NCBI GenBank assembly: GCA_947303535.1
Contig: CAMYYQ010000034.1
Coordinates: 1 to 7,876 of the forward strand
Direction: 5' to 3'
DNA length: 7,876 nucleotides
From: an uncultured Ruminococcus sp.
GTDB taxonomy: Bacteria > Bacillota_A > Clostridia > Oscillospirales > Ruminococcaceae
In this document: positions 1 through 5,636 of the stretch, piece after piece
How the letters are laid out: each line of letters begins with the position of its first letter
Numbering within the stretch: position 1 is the stretch's first letter
Position numbers and translations under genes: made by a program
Notes under the pieces: generated by a model
Database searches by the model: none
Told to the model about the DNA's origin: nothing
What the model saw: the letters and a program-made list of their open reading frames with translations, nothing else

Positions 1-1160
1 AAAATCCTACTTTGACCACACTGAATAAGGTACTCAATATAAACAGCATACTTTCCTATGCAAACAGCGGTTCAAGAGCAAAGATCGAGCTTGTAAGTCT
101 TTTTGGCGATATCGGAAGCAACCTCAGCGTTAAAAACAAGAACTATGAGGGATATATAGAGACTCATGTTATCCCTAATATAGAAACAGCAGCTGAAAAA
201 ATAAAGTCTGTTAATCCTGATGCAAAGATAATGGTTCAGACTATTTTCCAGCCTATCCAGTTTGATCCTACATATTTGGAAAAGACATACGGCAAGACTT
301 CAAATACTGCTACTTTTATCAGCCTTCTGAGATCTCAGATGGAGAACGTAATGGGAAGCTATTCTGAGCATATCAATGCTGTTGACGGCATAGACGTTGT
401 TGACGTAAAGGCTGAATTTACATCTTATAACGGTGAGCTTTCCAATGATACTCCCGGTAATACAAACTATTTCGTAGATGTTCAGACAGGCGGACTTTCA
501 ACTATGGACGTTCACCCGAATCAGAAGGGACATCTTGCTATAGCAGCTGCTATACTCAGCAAGATAGGCAAGCTCCACAATGATGACGGACTTCTTACAG
601 AGGTATACAATGGCATCAAGGATAAGGACAAGTATCCTGCAATAGCATATGCAACATACAAAAAGGTAGCAGGTGAGCCTAAGGTAACAACAACAACTAC
701 TACGACATCAACAACTACTACCACAACTACTTCAAAAACTACAACAACAAGCAAGACAACAACTACTACATCTAAGCCTACAACGACTACATCAAAGCCA
801 ACTACTACAACAAGTAAGGCTACGACAACTACAACTACATCAAAGACCACAACAACATCTAAACCAACTACGACCACAACTGCTACAACAACTACTGCTC
901 CAATAAATCACGGTGACATAAACAATGACGGACTTGTTGATTCTGTAGATGCTTCAGGAATCCTTGCTGAGTATGCAAGACTTTCATCAAACGATGCAAA
1001 GGGCAAGTTCACAACTGCTCAGAGCAAGGCTGCTGACGTTGATAATAACGGTCTTATCGACTCGGTTGACGCTTCAAAGGTACTTGCTTACTATGCATAT
1101 GTATCAAATACAGATAATGCAAAGTCTATAGACGAATATCTCAAGACAGGCAAAAAGTAA
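1..1160 (+). CDS. SGNH/GDSL-type hydrolase with C-terminal type I dockerin (5' end outside window)
   Basis: This is the 3' part of a secreted cellulosomal enzyme. The open frame enters from the left edge (first full codon at base 3), so signal peptide and catalytic-Ser block are not visible; the TTG at 12 is an internal Leu codon, not a start. The first ~220 codons resemble the C-terminal half of an SGNH hydrolase: a stretch ending in 'NPDAKIMVQT' and the block V motif DVHPNQKGH (507-533), which holds the expected catalytic Asp and His. A Thr-rich linker (687-896) follows. A dockerin (912-1157) has two calcium-loop repeats, DINNDGLVDSVD (from 915) and DVDNNGLIDSVD (from 1035), each followed by an ASxxLAxYA helix. 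By family knowledge the dockerin docks the enzyme on a scaffoldin cohesin outside the cell. An esterase acting on plant polysaccharide decorations is plausible, but the substrate cannot be read here. Dockerin call very sure; SGNH call fairly sure. Confidence 0.9.
   Translation, partial: NPTLTTLNKVLNINSILSYANSGSRAKIELVSLFGDIGSNLSVKNKNYEGYIETHVIPNIETAAEKIKSVNPDAKIMVQTIFQPIQFDPTYLEKTYGKTSNTATFISLLRSQMENVMGSYSEHINAVDGIDVVDVKAEFTSYNGELSNDTPGNTNYFVDVQTGGLSTMDVHPNQKGHLAIAAAILSKIGKLHNDDGLLTEVYNGIKDKDKYPAIAYATYKKVAGEPKVTTTTTTTSTTTTTTTSKTTTTSKTTTTTSKPTTTTSKPTTTTSKATTTTTTSKTTTTSKPTTTTTATTTTAPINHGDINNDGLVDSVDASGILAEYARLSSNDAKGKFTTAQSKAADVDNNGLIDSVDASKVLAYYAYVSNTDNAKSIDEYLKTGKK
687..896 (+). repeat. Low-complexity Thr-rich linker coding repeat
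   Basis: About 70 codons are almost all Thr, broken by SK, SKP or SKA about every 5-9 residues. All four Thr codons (ACA, ACT, ACG, ACC) are mixed irregularly, so the protein pattern is far more regular than the DNA. That suggests selection on the amino-acid sequence rather than recent slippage of one trinucleotide. Such linkers join catalytic modules to dockerins in ruminococcal cellulosome enzymes and are probably extended and possibly O-glycosylated (inference). Confidence 0.9.
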
Positions 1161-1165
1161 ACATA

Positions 1166-1198
1166 ACGACAGCGGACAGGCAAAACTGTCCGCATCGT
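1166..1198 (+). terminator. Hairpin after the dockerin gene, possible transcript end
   Basis: GCGGACAG (1172-1179) pairs perfectly with CTGTCCGC (1186-1193) around a 6-base GCAAAA loop. ACGA (1166-1169) and TCGT (1195-1198) extend the stem across a small internal mismatch. It starts five bases after the stop codon. No T-run follows, so it is not a canonical Rho-independent terminator; it could mark a processed 3' end or partly terminate before the lipid-kinase operon. The structure is certain as sequence; the role is inferred. Confidence 0.5.
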
Positions 1199-1216
1199 CA
1201 TATAGGGAGAACATAA

Positions 1217-2140
1217 ATGGAAAAAATATATTTTATAGTTAATCTTGTTGCGGGGAAAGCAGTTATCAGCAAGAAACTGGGGAAAATCATCGACGAATTC
1301 ATCAAAGACGGATATGAAGTCACAGTGCATACTACTCAGAGCGGTGACGATGCTGTGGAACAGGCTGTATATGCCTGTGAAAACGGCTTTGACAAGCTTG
1401 TGGTAGCAGGAGGCGACGGTACTCTCAGTCAGTGCCTGCAAGGGGTAATGGGCAGTGAAAGAAAGATACCTATAGGCTATATACCTGCGGGCTCAACAAA
1501 TGATTTTGCCAAGAGCCTGGGTATACCTTCTGATAAGATGAAGGCGGCTGAGGTCGCTGCTACGGGAGAGCCTGTATTATGCGATGTTGGCGGCTTCAAT
1601 GGCAGGTATTTCTCATATGTGGCAGCTTTCGGAGCTTTTACGAATATAACGTATGAGACCTCTCAGAGAGTCAAGAATGTATTCGGACACGCTGCGTATA
1701 TTGCAGACGGTGCAACACAGCTGGGACATATAAAGGCAAAGCCTATGCGCATAGAAAGCGGAGATACCGTAATAGAGGGCGACTTTATCTACGGTATGGT
1801 AACTAATACAGCTTCTGTTGCGGGTATGATAAAAATGAAGGATTTCATGCTCGATGACGGAGCTTTTGAGGTCACTCTTGTAAGAAAACCGCAAAATCCT
1901 GCCGAACTTGGAAAGACGGTGCTTTCGCTTTTCAAGAACGACATGACAGATAAGAACATAATCTTTTTCCGCACGGACAATGTGACTATCATCAACCTTT
2001 CCGAAGAGCCATTTTCATGGACAAGAGACGGTGAATACGGCGGCGAAGAGGTCGTGAACCATATCTGCTGTCATAAAAGGGCAGTACCCTTTATCGTACA
2101 AAACAAGGACAGACTTCCCTTGGAAAAGGAACAAGTATGA
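1217..2140 (+). CDS. YegS/BmrU/DgkB-like diacylglycerol (lipid) kinase
   Basis: This 307-residue protein fits the YegS/BmrU lipid kinase family in length and motifs. It probably phosphorylates diacylglycerol or a related lipid with ATP at the inner face of the membrane, returning the lipid to the phosphatidic acid pool. The N-terminal strand MEKIYFIVNLVAGK is the nucleotide-site entry (family NPxAG, here NLVAG). The GGDGT motif lies at residues 65-69, and PAGSTNDFA (90-98) is the usual second block. Near the C-terminus the DGE motif (271-273) carries the acidic residue expected in the active site. There are no membrane helices. The ATG at 1217 is set by GGGAGA (1205-1210) six bases upstream. 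The stop overlaps the holB start (ATGA at 2137), implying translational coupling. NAD kinase and sphingosine kinase share the fold, but motif order and size favour this family. The exact lipid is not readable. Confidence 0.9.
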   Translation: MEKIYFIVNLVAGKAVISKKLGKIIDEFIKDGYEVTVHTTQSGDDAVEQAVYACENGFDKLVVAGGDGTLSQCLQGVMGSERKIPIGYIPAGSTNDFAKSLGIPSDKMKAAEVAATGEPVLCDVGGFNGRYFSYVAAFGAFTNITYETSQRVKNVFGHAAYIADGATQLGHIKAKPMRIESGDTVIEGDFIYGMVTNTASVAGMIKMKDFMLDDGAFEVTLVRKPQNPAELGKTVLSLFKNDMTDKNIIFFRTDNVTIINLSEEPFSWTRDGEYGGEEVVNHICCHKRAVPFIVQNKDRLPLEKEQV

Positions 2141-3120
2141 AAAAAATTTACGGAAACAAGCAGCTTCTTGATACTCTTGCAGGTATGGCTTCAAGCGGAA
2201 GGACTGCACATTCTCTGCTGATATGCGGCGAAAAGGGCAGCGGCAGGAAGCTTATGGCAAGGTATTACACACAGTCGCTCATGTGCGAAGCTCCTGTGGG
2301 CGGAAAGCCCTGCGGAGCCTGCAACGCCTGCAAAAATATAGAAAAGGGTATACACCCTGATGTGATATTCCCCGAAAAAACGGGAAAGCTCAATAATTTC
2401 AGCGTCAAAGAAGCACGAGATGTCATAGCTGACGCATATGTAAAGCCAAATAACAGCAGCGGCTGCAAGGTGTATATTTTTGAGGACTGCCACAATGTGG
2501 ATACAAGGACGCAGAATACCCTTTTGAAGCTCATCGAAGAGCCGCCTGATTATGCATATTTCATCTTTACCTGCGGTTCAAAGTCTGAATTCCTGCCGAC
2601 TATCATATCACGATGCGTTTGCTTCACCACATCGCCCGTGACCGAGGAAGAGGCTGCACAGGCACTTGCTGAAAGCGGCTATGAGCCTGACGACATACGC
2701 AGGGCTGTGGAGTGCTTTCACGGCTGTATAGGTATGTGTGAGCAGTATATAACAGATGAAGAGCTGAGAAAGCGTGTGGATTTGACAAAAACCCTCGCAG
2801 ATAGTATAATAAAAAAAGATGAGTATGCTCTCAATGTGGGAACTTTCTCCCTGGGACGCGAACGCGATGACGTAAGAGAGATGCTGGCTATGCTCGACAA
2901 GCTGGTTCGTGATGCAGCAGTTCTGGGAAAGGACCCCAATGGGCAGCTGATAGGCTGTTTCCGCGAGGGAGCAGTTAGACTGTCAGAGCTTATCACACCG
3001 AGTCAGGCTGCAAGGATACATTCATGCATTGAAAAGGCATGGGGTGCAGTCGAGAGCAATGTAAGTATACCGCTGGTGCTGACAGCACTGTGCGCTGAGA
3101 TAATGGATATCATCGGATAG
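2137..3120 (+). CDS. holB: DNA polymerase III clamp loader subunit delta'
   Basis: This 327-residue protein is the delta' subunit of the replicative clamp loader, which with delta and tau/gamma loads the beta clamp onto primed DNA. The N-terminal AAA+ module has a P-loop-like GEKGSGRK (31-38), but Arg stands where Walker A Lys is expected and Lys where Ser/Thr is expected. That fits delta' being a poor or non-ATPase member of the complex. Four cysteines (C50, C59, C62, C65; spacing C-x8-C-x2-C-x2-C) form the zinc module shared by delta' and tau/gamma. IFEDCHNVD (114-122), TLLKLIEEPP (128-137) and the SRC motif (158-160) are family signatures. The ATG at 2137 overlaps the upstream stop and has AAAGGA (2125-2130) six bases before it. 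The following yaaT gene repeats the Firmicute holB-yaaT order and supports the call over dnaX, which would be longer. Confidence 0.95.
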   Translation: MKKIYGNKQLLDTLAGMASSGRTAHSLLICGEKGSGRKLMARYYTQSLMCEAPVGGKPCGACNACKNIEKGIHPDVIFPEKTGKLNNFSVKEARDVIADAYVKPNNSSGCKVYIFEDCHNVDTRTQNTLLKLIEEPPDYAYFIFTCGSKSEFLPTIISRCVCFTTSPVTEEEAAQALAESGYEPDDIRRAVECFHGCIGMCEQYITDEELRKRVDLTKTLADSIIKKDEYALNVGTFSLGRERDDVREMLAMLDKLVRDAAVLGKDPNGQLIGCFREGAVRLSELITPSQAARIHSCIEKAWGAVESNVSIPLVLTALCAEIMDIIG

Positions 3121-3140
3121 ACCATAGATAGGAGCTTTCT

Positions 3141-4004
3141 ATGAAAGAAATAGTCGGAGTACGCTTTAAGAGTGTAGGAAAAATATATTACTTCTCACCC
3201 GGAGATATAACCGCTCAGGTGGGAGATCATGTTATAGTCGAAACTGTCCGCGGAGTTGAGTGCGGAGAGGTAGTTATCGCAAACCGTCAGATAGCAGACG
3301 AGATGATATCATCACCGCTGAAGCCTATAATAAGACTTGCAGACGACAATGACATGAAGGTCGTTGAAAAGAACAAACAGCGTGAAAAGGACGCTTTCAA
3401 GATATGCGAGGAGAAGATAGCATTCCGCAAGCTCAGCATGAAGCTTGTAGATGTTGAGTGTACATTCGACAACAATAAGCTTCTCTTCTATTTTACAGCC
3501 GAGAACCGTGTAGACTTCCGTGAGCTTGTAAAAGACCTTGCGGCTGTATTCAGAACAAGGATAGAGCTCCGTCAGATAGGTGTCAGAGATGAAGCTAAAA
3601 TACTTGGCGGACTTGGCATCTGCGGCAGAGAGTTCTGCTGTAAGGGATATATGGGCGACTTTCAGCCTGTATCCATAAAAATGGCTAAGGAGCAGGGACT
3701 TTCCCTTAATCCTACAAAGATATCGGGTACCTGCGGCAGACTTATGTGCTGCCTCAAGAACGAGCAGAACGCTTATGAGGAGCTTCTGAAAATAACTCCT
3801 AAGATAGGAGCTATCGTAGTTACTCCCGACGGCGACAAGGGCAAGGTCGAGGACGTAAACCTTATTACAGGAAAGCTCCGCGTAAAGACTGAAAAGTCGG
3901 AAGTGCCCGTAACTCTCGACAGAAGTGAGGTAAAGCTCCTGAAAGACGTTGAGATAAGAGTTAACCGTGAGGAACTGAAGGCTCTTAAAAATCTTGAGGA
4001 ATGA
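3141..4004 (+). CDS. yaaT: PSP1-domain protein YaaT/RicT
   Basis: This is the YaaT (RicT) protein. In Bacillus subtilis it joins RicA and RicF in a complex that carries Fe-S clusters and stimulates RNase Y-dependent mRNA maturation, with effects on sporulation, competence and biofilm. The PSP1 region covers roughly residues 60-145. The diagnostic block follows: GICGREFCCKGYMGDF (159-174) and GTCGRLMCCLKNE (196-208), containing C161, C166, C167, C198, C203 and C204, the likely cluster ligands. Length (287) is slightly above the B. subtilis protein. The ATG at 3141 is well placed after AGGAG (3130-3134). The gene lies 20 bases after holB, and its stop overlaps an ATG next to the queH start. RicA and RicF genes are not in the window, so whether the full complex exists here is unknown. 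The organism may not sporulate, in which case the RNA-processing role is the more likely one. Confidence 0.93.
   Translation: MKEIVGVRFKSVGKIYYFSPGDITAQVGDHVIVETVRGVECGEVVIANRQIADEMISSPLKPIIRLADDNDMKVVEKNKQREKDAFKICEEKIAFRKLSMKLVDVECTFDNNKLLFYFTAENRVDFRELVKDLAAVFRTRIELRQIGVRDEAKILGGLGICGREFCCKGYMGDFQPVSIKMAKEQGLSLNPTKISGTCGRLMCCLKNEQNAYEELLKITPKIGAIVVTPDGDKGKVEDVNLITGKLRVKTEKSEVPVTLDRSEVKLLKDVEIRVNREELKALKNLEE
3996..4000 (+). promoter_or_regulatory. Ribosome-binding site deciding the queH start
   Basis: GAGGA inside the last yaaT codons directly abuts the ATG at 4001 but lies six bases before the ATG at 4007. Other genes of this operon use a six-base spacer (1217, 2137, 3141), so 4007 is the likelier start. 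Confidence 0.7.
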
Positions 4005-4006
4005 TA

Positions 4007-4630
4007 ATGGATAAGCAGCCTAAGATCAATTATGGTCTGCTTCTGGACAAGAAGCTTGCTGAGCTTGAAAAAAGCGGCGAAAGGCCGTCGCTTCTGCTTC
4101 ATGCCTGCTGTGCGCCGTGCAGCAGCCATACTCTTACGGTACTGGAGAAATACTTCCGTATCACGCTGTATTTCTGCAACCCCAATATAGCTCCCGAGGA
4201 GGAGTTCTCTTTCAGATTAGATGAGCTGAAAAGGCTTGTGAGGGAAATGGGGCTTGATATCCCTGTCATAGAAGAACCTTATGATCCTGCTCCATTTTAC
4301 GAGCTGGCAAAGGGGCTTGAAGATCTTCCCGAAAGGGGCGAACGCTGTAGGAAGTGTATAGAGTACCGCCTGAGAATGGCAGGAAATAAGGCTAAGGAGC
4401 TTGGTTGTGACTTCTTCACGACCACTCTTACCATAAGTCCCCATAAGGACTGCACTTTCATAAACGAGTGCGGAGCACGTTTGCAGGAGGAGTGCGGAGT
4501 GTCTTATCTGTTTTCTGATTTCAAGAAGCACGAGGGCTATAAGCACTCAATAGAGCTGTCAAGGCAGTATAATTTGTACAGGCAGAATTACTGCGGCTGC
4601 GTCTATAGTAAAAAAGCCGTTAGCCTTTAG
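4007..4630 (+). CDS. queH: Epoxyqueuosine reductase QueH
   Basis: QueH (formerly DUF208) performs the last step of queuosine synthesis, reducing epoxyqueuosine to queuosine at the wobble base of GUN-anticodon tRNAs. It is a non-orthologous replacement of the cobalamin-dependent QueG. Visible signatures, numbered from the chosen start, are HACCAPC (32-38), YFCNPNIAPEEEF (55-67), ERCRKC (112-117), TTTLTISPHKD (138-148), SDFKKHEGY (170-178) and the C-terminal YRQNYCGCVYS (191-201). The Cys pairs in the CC, CRKC and YCGC motifs are the family's metal-cluster ligands. I chose ATG 4007 over ATG 4001 because GAGGA touches the latter; the earlier start adds only Met-Ile. Length of 207 residues is normal. 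Its close junction with yaaT implies co-transcription. No other queuosine genes and no preQ1 riboswitch are visible, so the cell may salvage a precursor or encode the rest elsewhere. Confidence 0.95.
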   Translation: MDKQPKINYGLLLDKKLAELEKSGERPSLLLHACCAPCSSHTLTVLEKYFRITLYFCNPNIAPEEEFSFRLDELKRLVREMGLDIPVIEEPYDPAPFYELAKGLEDLPERGERCRKCIEYRLRMAGNKAKELGCDFFTTTLTISPHKDCTFINECGARLQEECGVSYLFSDFKKHEGYKHSIELSRQYNLYRQNYCGCVYSKKAVSL

Positions 4631-4640
4631 CTATGAGCCT

Positions 4641-4666
4641 GTAGGGACGACCGGTGGTCGTCCGTG
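4641..4666 (+). repeat. Hairpin repeat unit 1 (GTAGGG...CCGTG)
   Basis: The stem is GGACGACC (4645-4652) paired with GGTCGTCC (4656-4663), eight perfect pairs with a three-base GGT loop. Flanks are GTAG before and GTG after. It begins ten bases after the queH stop. With no T-tract behind it, it is not a typical terminator, but it could protect the 3' end of the operon transcript. Confidence 0.8.
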
Positions 4667-4687
4667 ATAATAAACACTGAATGAATC

Positions 4688-4713
4688 GTAGGGGCTGCCT
4701 TTGGCAGCCCGTG
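4688..4713 (+). repeat. Hairpin repeat unit 2 (GTAGGG...CCGTG)
   Basis: The stem is GGGCTGCC (4692-4699) paired with GGCAGCCC (4703-4710), eight perfect pairs with a TTT loop. It has the same 26-base length and the same GTAGGG and CCGTG ends as unit 1. The two stems differ at three base pairs, and each change is compensated on the other arm (A-T to G-C, G-C to T-A, A-T to G-C). Confidence 0.8.
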
Positions 4714-4726
4714 TCATATTTACAGG

Positions 4727-4735
4727 CTGTAGGGG
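4727..4735 (+). promoter_or_regulatory. Partial third repeat unit that appears to serve as ribosome-binding site
   Basis: CTGTAGGGG repeats the start of the hairpin units: CTGTAGGG also occurs at 4639-4646, and GTAGGGG begins unit 2. No hairpin arm follows. The AGGGG (4731-4735) lies ten bases before the ATG at 4746 and is the best Shine-Dalgarno candidate for that gene, so the repeat end may have been recruited as its ribosome-binding site (inference). Confidence 0.5.
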
Positions 4736-4745
4736 TAGAGATAGT

Positions 4746-5210
4746 ATGAAAAGCTTTTATGTGTACGAAATGGAATACACAGGAGAGTGTGTAACGGTGG
4801 ATAATGTAAAGCTGCTGCCGTTCAGCGATAAATACTACAGTCAGTATGAGCGCGTATACAATGAATGTTTCTATGATATGCGAAAAGCTCTGGATATTCA
4901 GCCGTATAACTTCCTGTGTGATATTCGGCAGCTTAACGGTAAAAAGGAAAATATCTTCCTGCTGATTGAGGGCGAAACTATCATAGGCAGTGTGGGCTGC
5001 TTCGGTGCGGAAATAGATGACCTGATAGTGAATAAAAAGTATCGGGGAAAAGGCTTCGGAAAGCAGCTGCTCATATGGGCGATAGGGCATATCAGGGAAT
5101 ATACCTGTGAGCCTATAACGCTCCATGTGGCTGAATGGAATAAAAGAGCAGTGGAGCTTTATACACGTAACGGCTTTGTGATAAAAAGCAAGGAGATTAT
5201 AAGCCGTTAA
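4746..5210 (+). CDS. GNAT-family N-acetyltransferase
   Basis: This 154-residue cytoplasmic protein has the GNAT fold and should transfer an acetyl group from acetyl-CoA to an amine on an unknown small molecule or protein. Motif A, IDDLIVNKKYRGKGFGKQLL (90-109), carries the acetyl-CoA pyrophosphate loop RGKGFG (100-105). Motif B, LHVAEWNKRAVELYTRNGF (126-144), has the typical N-x-x-A-x-x-L-Y-x-x-x-G-F pattern. The N-terminal ~60 residues are less typical and probably form the substrate side. I chose ATG 4746: a TTG at 4701 would start inside hairpin unit 2 and add 15 unconserved-looking residues. The gene stands alone after the repeat cluster and is separated from the next gene by 173 bases. 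No promoter is convincing, so it may be read through from the queH operon. Family call sure, substrate unknown. Confidence 0.88.
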   Translation: MKSFYVYEMEYTGECVTVDNVKLLPFSDKYYSQYERVYNECFYDMRKALDIQPYNFLCDIRQLNGKKENIFLLIEGETIIGSVGCFGAEIDDLIVNKKYRGKGFGKQLLIWAIGHIREYTCEPITLHVAEWNKRAVELYTRNGFVIKSKEIISR

Positions 5211-5259
5211 AGTATGACGTGCATTATGCTTTTTGTAAAAGGGCTGAAATGAGCTGTTT

Positions 5260-5279
5260 TTCAACGAAAAAACGTTGAA
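5260..5279 (+). other. Hairpin after the acetyltransferase gene
   Basis: TTCAACG (5260-5266) and CGTTGAA (5273-5279) form a 7-bp stem around an A6 loop, 50 bases after the stop codon. The bases after it are not T-rich on either strand, so a Rho-independent terminator is not supported. The rest of the 5211-5383 gap is AT-rich with no open frame I can support. Confidence 0.4.
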
Positions 5280-5347
5280 TATTGGAAAAACAATTTTGAA
5301 TTCTATGTTTTGAACAAAAAACAAAGCACATATTTGTTGACTATTGA

Positions 5348-5366
5348 GGGTGGATAGTATCCGCCT
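5348..5366 (+). other. Leader hairpin before the small membrane protein gene
   Basis: GGGTGGAT (5348-5355) pairs with ATCCGCCT (5359-5366) around AGT: eight pairs, two of them G-U wobbles, with a three-base loop. It lies just before the AGAGGTGA ribosome-binding site (5372-5379). It has the same stem and loop size as the 4641 and 4688 units and also begins with GGG, so it may be a decayed copy, or simply a 5' leader structure. Confidence 0.4.
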
Positions 5367-5383
5367 GTATAAGAGGTGAACAG

Positions 5384-5614
5384 ATGATGGATAAATTTAC
5401 TTTTCAGCTTATTCTTTGCGGGATAGGTTACATAATAATATGGTTTGGGATATATTTCCTTTGTGCGAAAGCGCATATCCGAAGAGCAGGGGAAAACAAT
5501 GAAGAACCCGATCTGAAAAGATTAAGGATATGTTTTATCGTTTCATGGCTGATAATTCATTCTTTTTTTGTGTGGCTCGGTATTGAGCTGATTAAATGGG
5601 GCGGACCGAATTAA
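5384..5614 (+). CDS. Small two-helix membrane protein of unknown function
   Basis: I do not recognise this 76-residue protein. It shows two hydrophobic segments long enough to span the membrane, about residues 8-28 (LILCGIGYIIIWFGIYFLC) and 48-71 (around ICFIVSWLIIHSFFVWLGIE). A charged loop containing HIRRAGENNEEPDLKRLR (31-48) joins them. Basic residues flank both sides of the loop, so topology is not obvious. There is no signal-peptide cleavage pattern. It has a good ribosome-binding site, AGAGGTGA (5372-5379); ATG 5384 and ATG 5387 are both possible, and 5384 gives seven bases after the GAGG core. Its stop lies 22 bases before the ybaK start, so the two are probably co-transcribed. The upstream 173-base gap suggests the transcript may begin near here, but no clear -35/-10 pair is visible. 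It is likely real because of its ribosome-binding site and spacing; function unknown. Confidence 0.7.
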   Translation: MMDKFTFQLILCGIGYIIIWFGIYFLCAKAHIRRAGENNEEPDLKRLRICFIVSWLIIHSFFVWLGIELIKWGGPN

Positions 5615-5623
5615 TAAAGTTTC

Positions 5624-5628
5624 AGGAG
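5624..5628 (+). promoter_or_regulatory. Ribosome-binding site deciding the ybaK start
   Basis: AGGAG lies eight bases before ATG 5637. It overlaps the GTG at 5628, which therefore cannot be started from by this site; the ATG is preferred. Confidence 0.8.
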
Positions 5629-5636
5629 TGAAGATA

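Larger units (their letters stand above)
4636..4728 (+). repeat. REP-like element: two hairpin units inside an 8-bp inverted repeat
   Basis: AGCCTGTA (4636-4643) and TACAGGCT (4721-4728) are exact inverted repeats bracketing 93 bases between queH and the acetyltransferase gene. Inside are two 26-base hairpin units (4641-4666 and 4688-4713), listed separately. The left inverted repeat overlaps the first unit by three bases. No open frame fills the segment. It resembles intergenic REP or MITE-like elements. No transposase or clear target-site duplication is visible, so mobility is unproven. Confidence 0.65.

Noticed and set aside
521..877. Minus-strand open frame rich in Val
   Set aside because: It is the complement of the Thr-rich linker; poly-Val arises from ACN codons read backwards and shows no protein signature.
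4641..4713. CRISPR-like repeat-spacer array
   Set aside because: Only two units, each a self-contained hairpin whose stem sequence differs between copies; no cas gene is present.
4701..4745. Upstream TTG start for the acetyltransferase
   Set aside because: It would begin in the loop of hairpin unit 2 with no Shine-Dalgarno site before it; ATG 4746 fits the AGGGG at 4731.
5230..5240. Palindrome GCATTATGC followed by a T-run (about 5221-5235) as a terminator
   Set aside because: The arms leave only a one-base loop, so no stable RNA hairpin can form.
4620..5324. Long minus-strand open frame (234 codons) opposite the acetyltransferase
   Set aside because: It crosses the hairpin repeats and both gaps, shows no recognisable motif, and the + strand frame has clear GNAT motifs.
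5337..5373. Possible promoter: TTGACT at 5337 with TAGTAT (5355) or TATAAG (5368)
   Set aside because: Spacers are 12 and 25 bases, outside the usual 16-18. TTGAGG (5344) with TATAAG has 18, but would start transcription next to the ATG and leave out the ribosome-binding site.
5628..5630. GTG start for ybaK
   Set aside because: It lies within the AGGAG Shine-Dalgarno sequence that serves ATG 5637.
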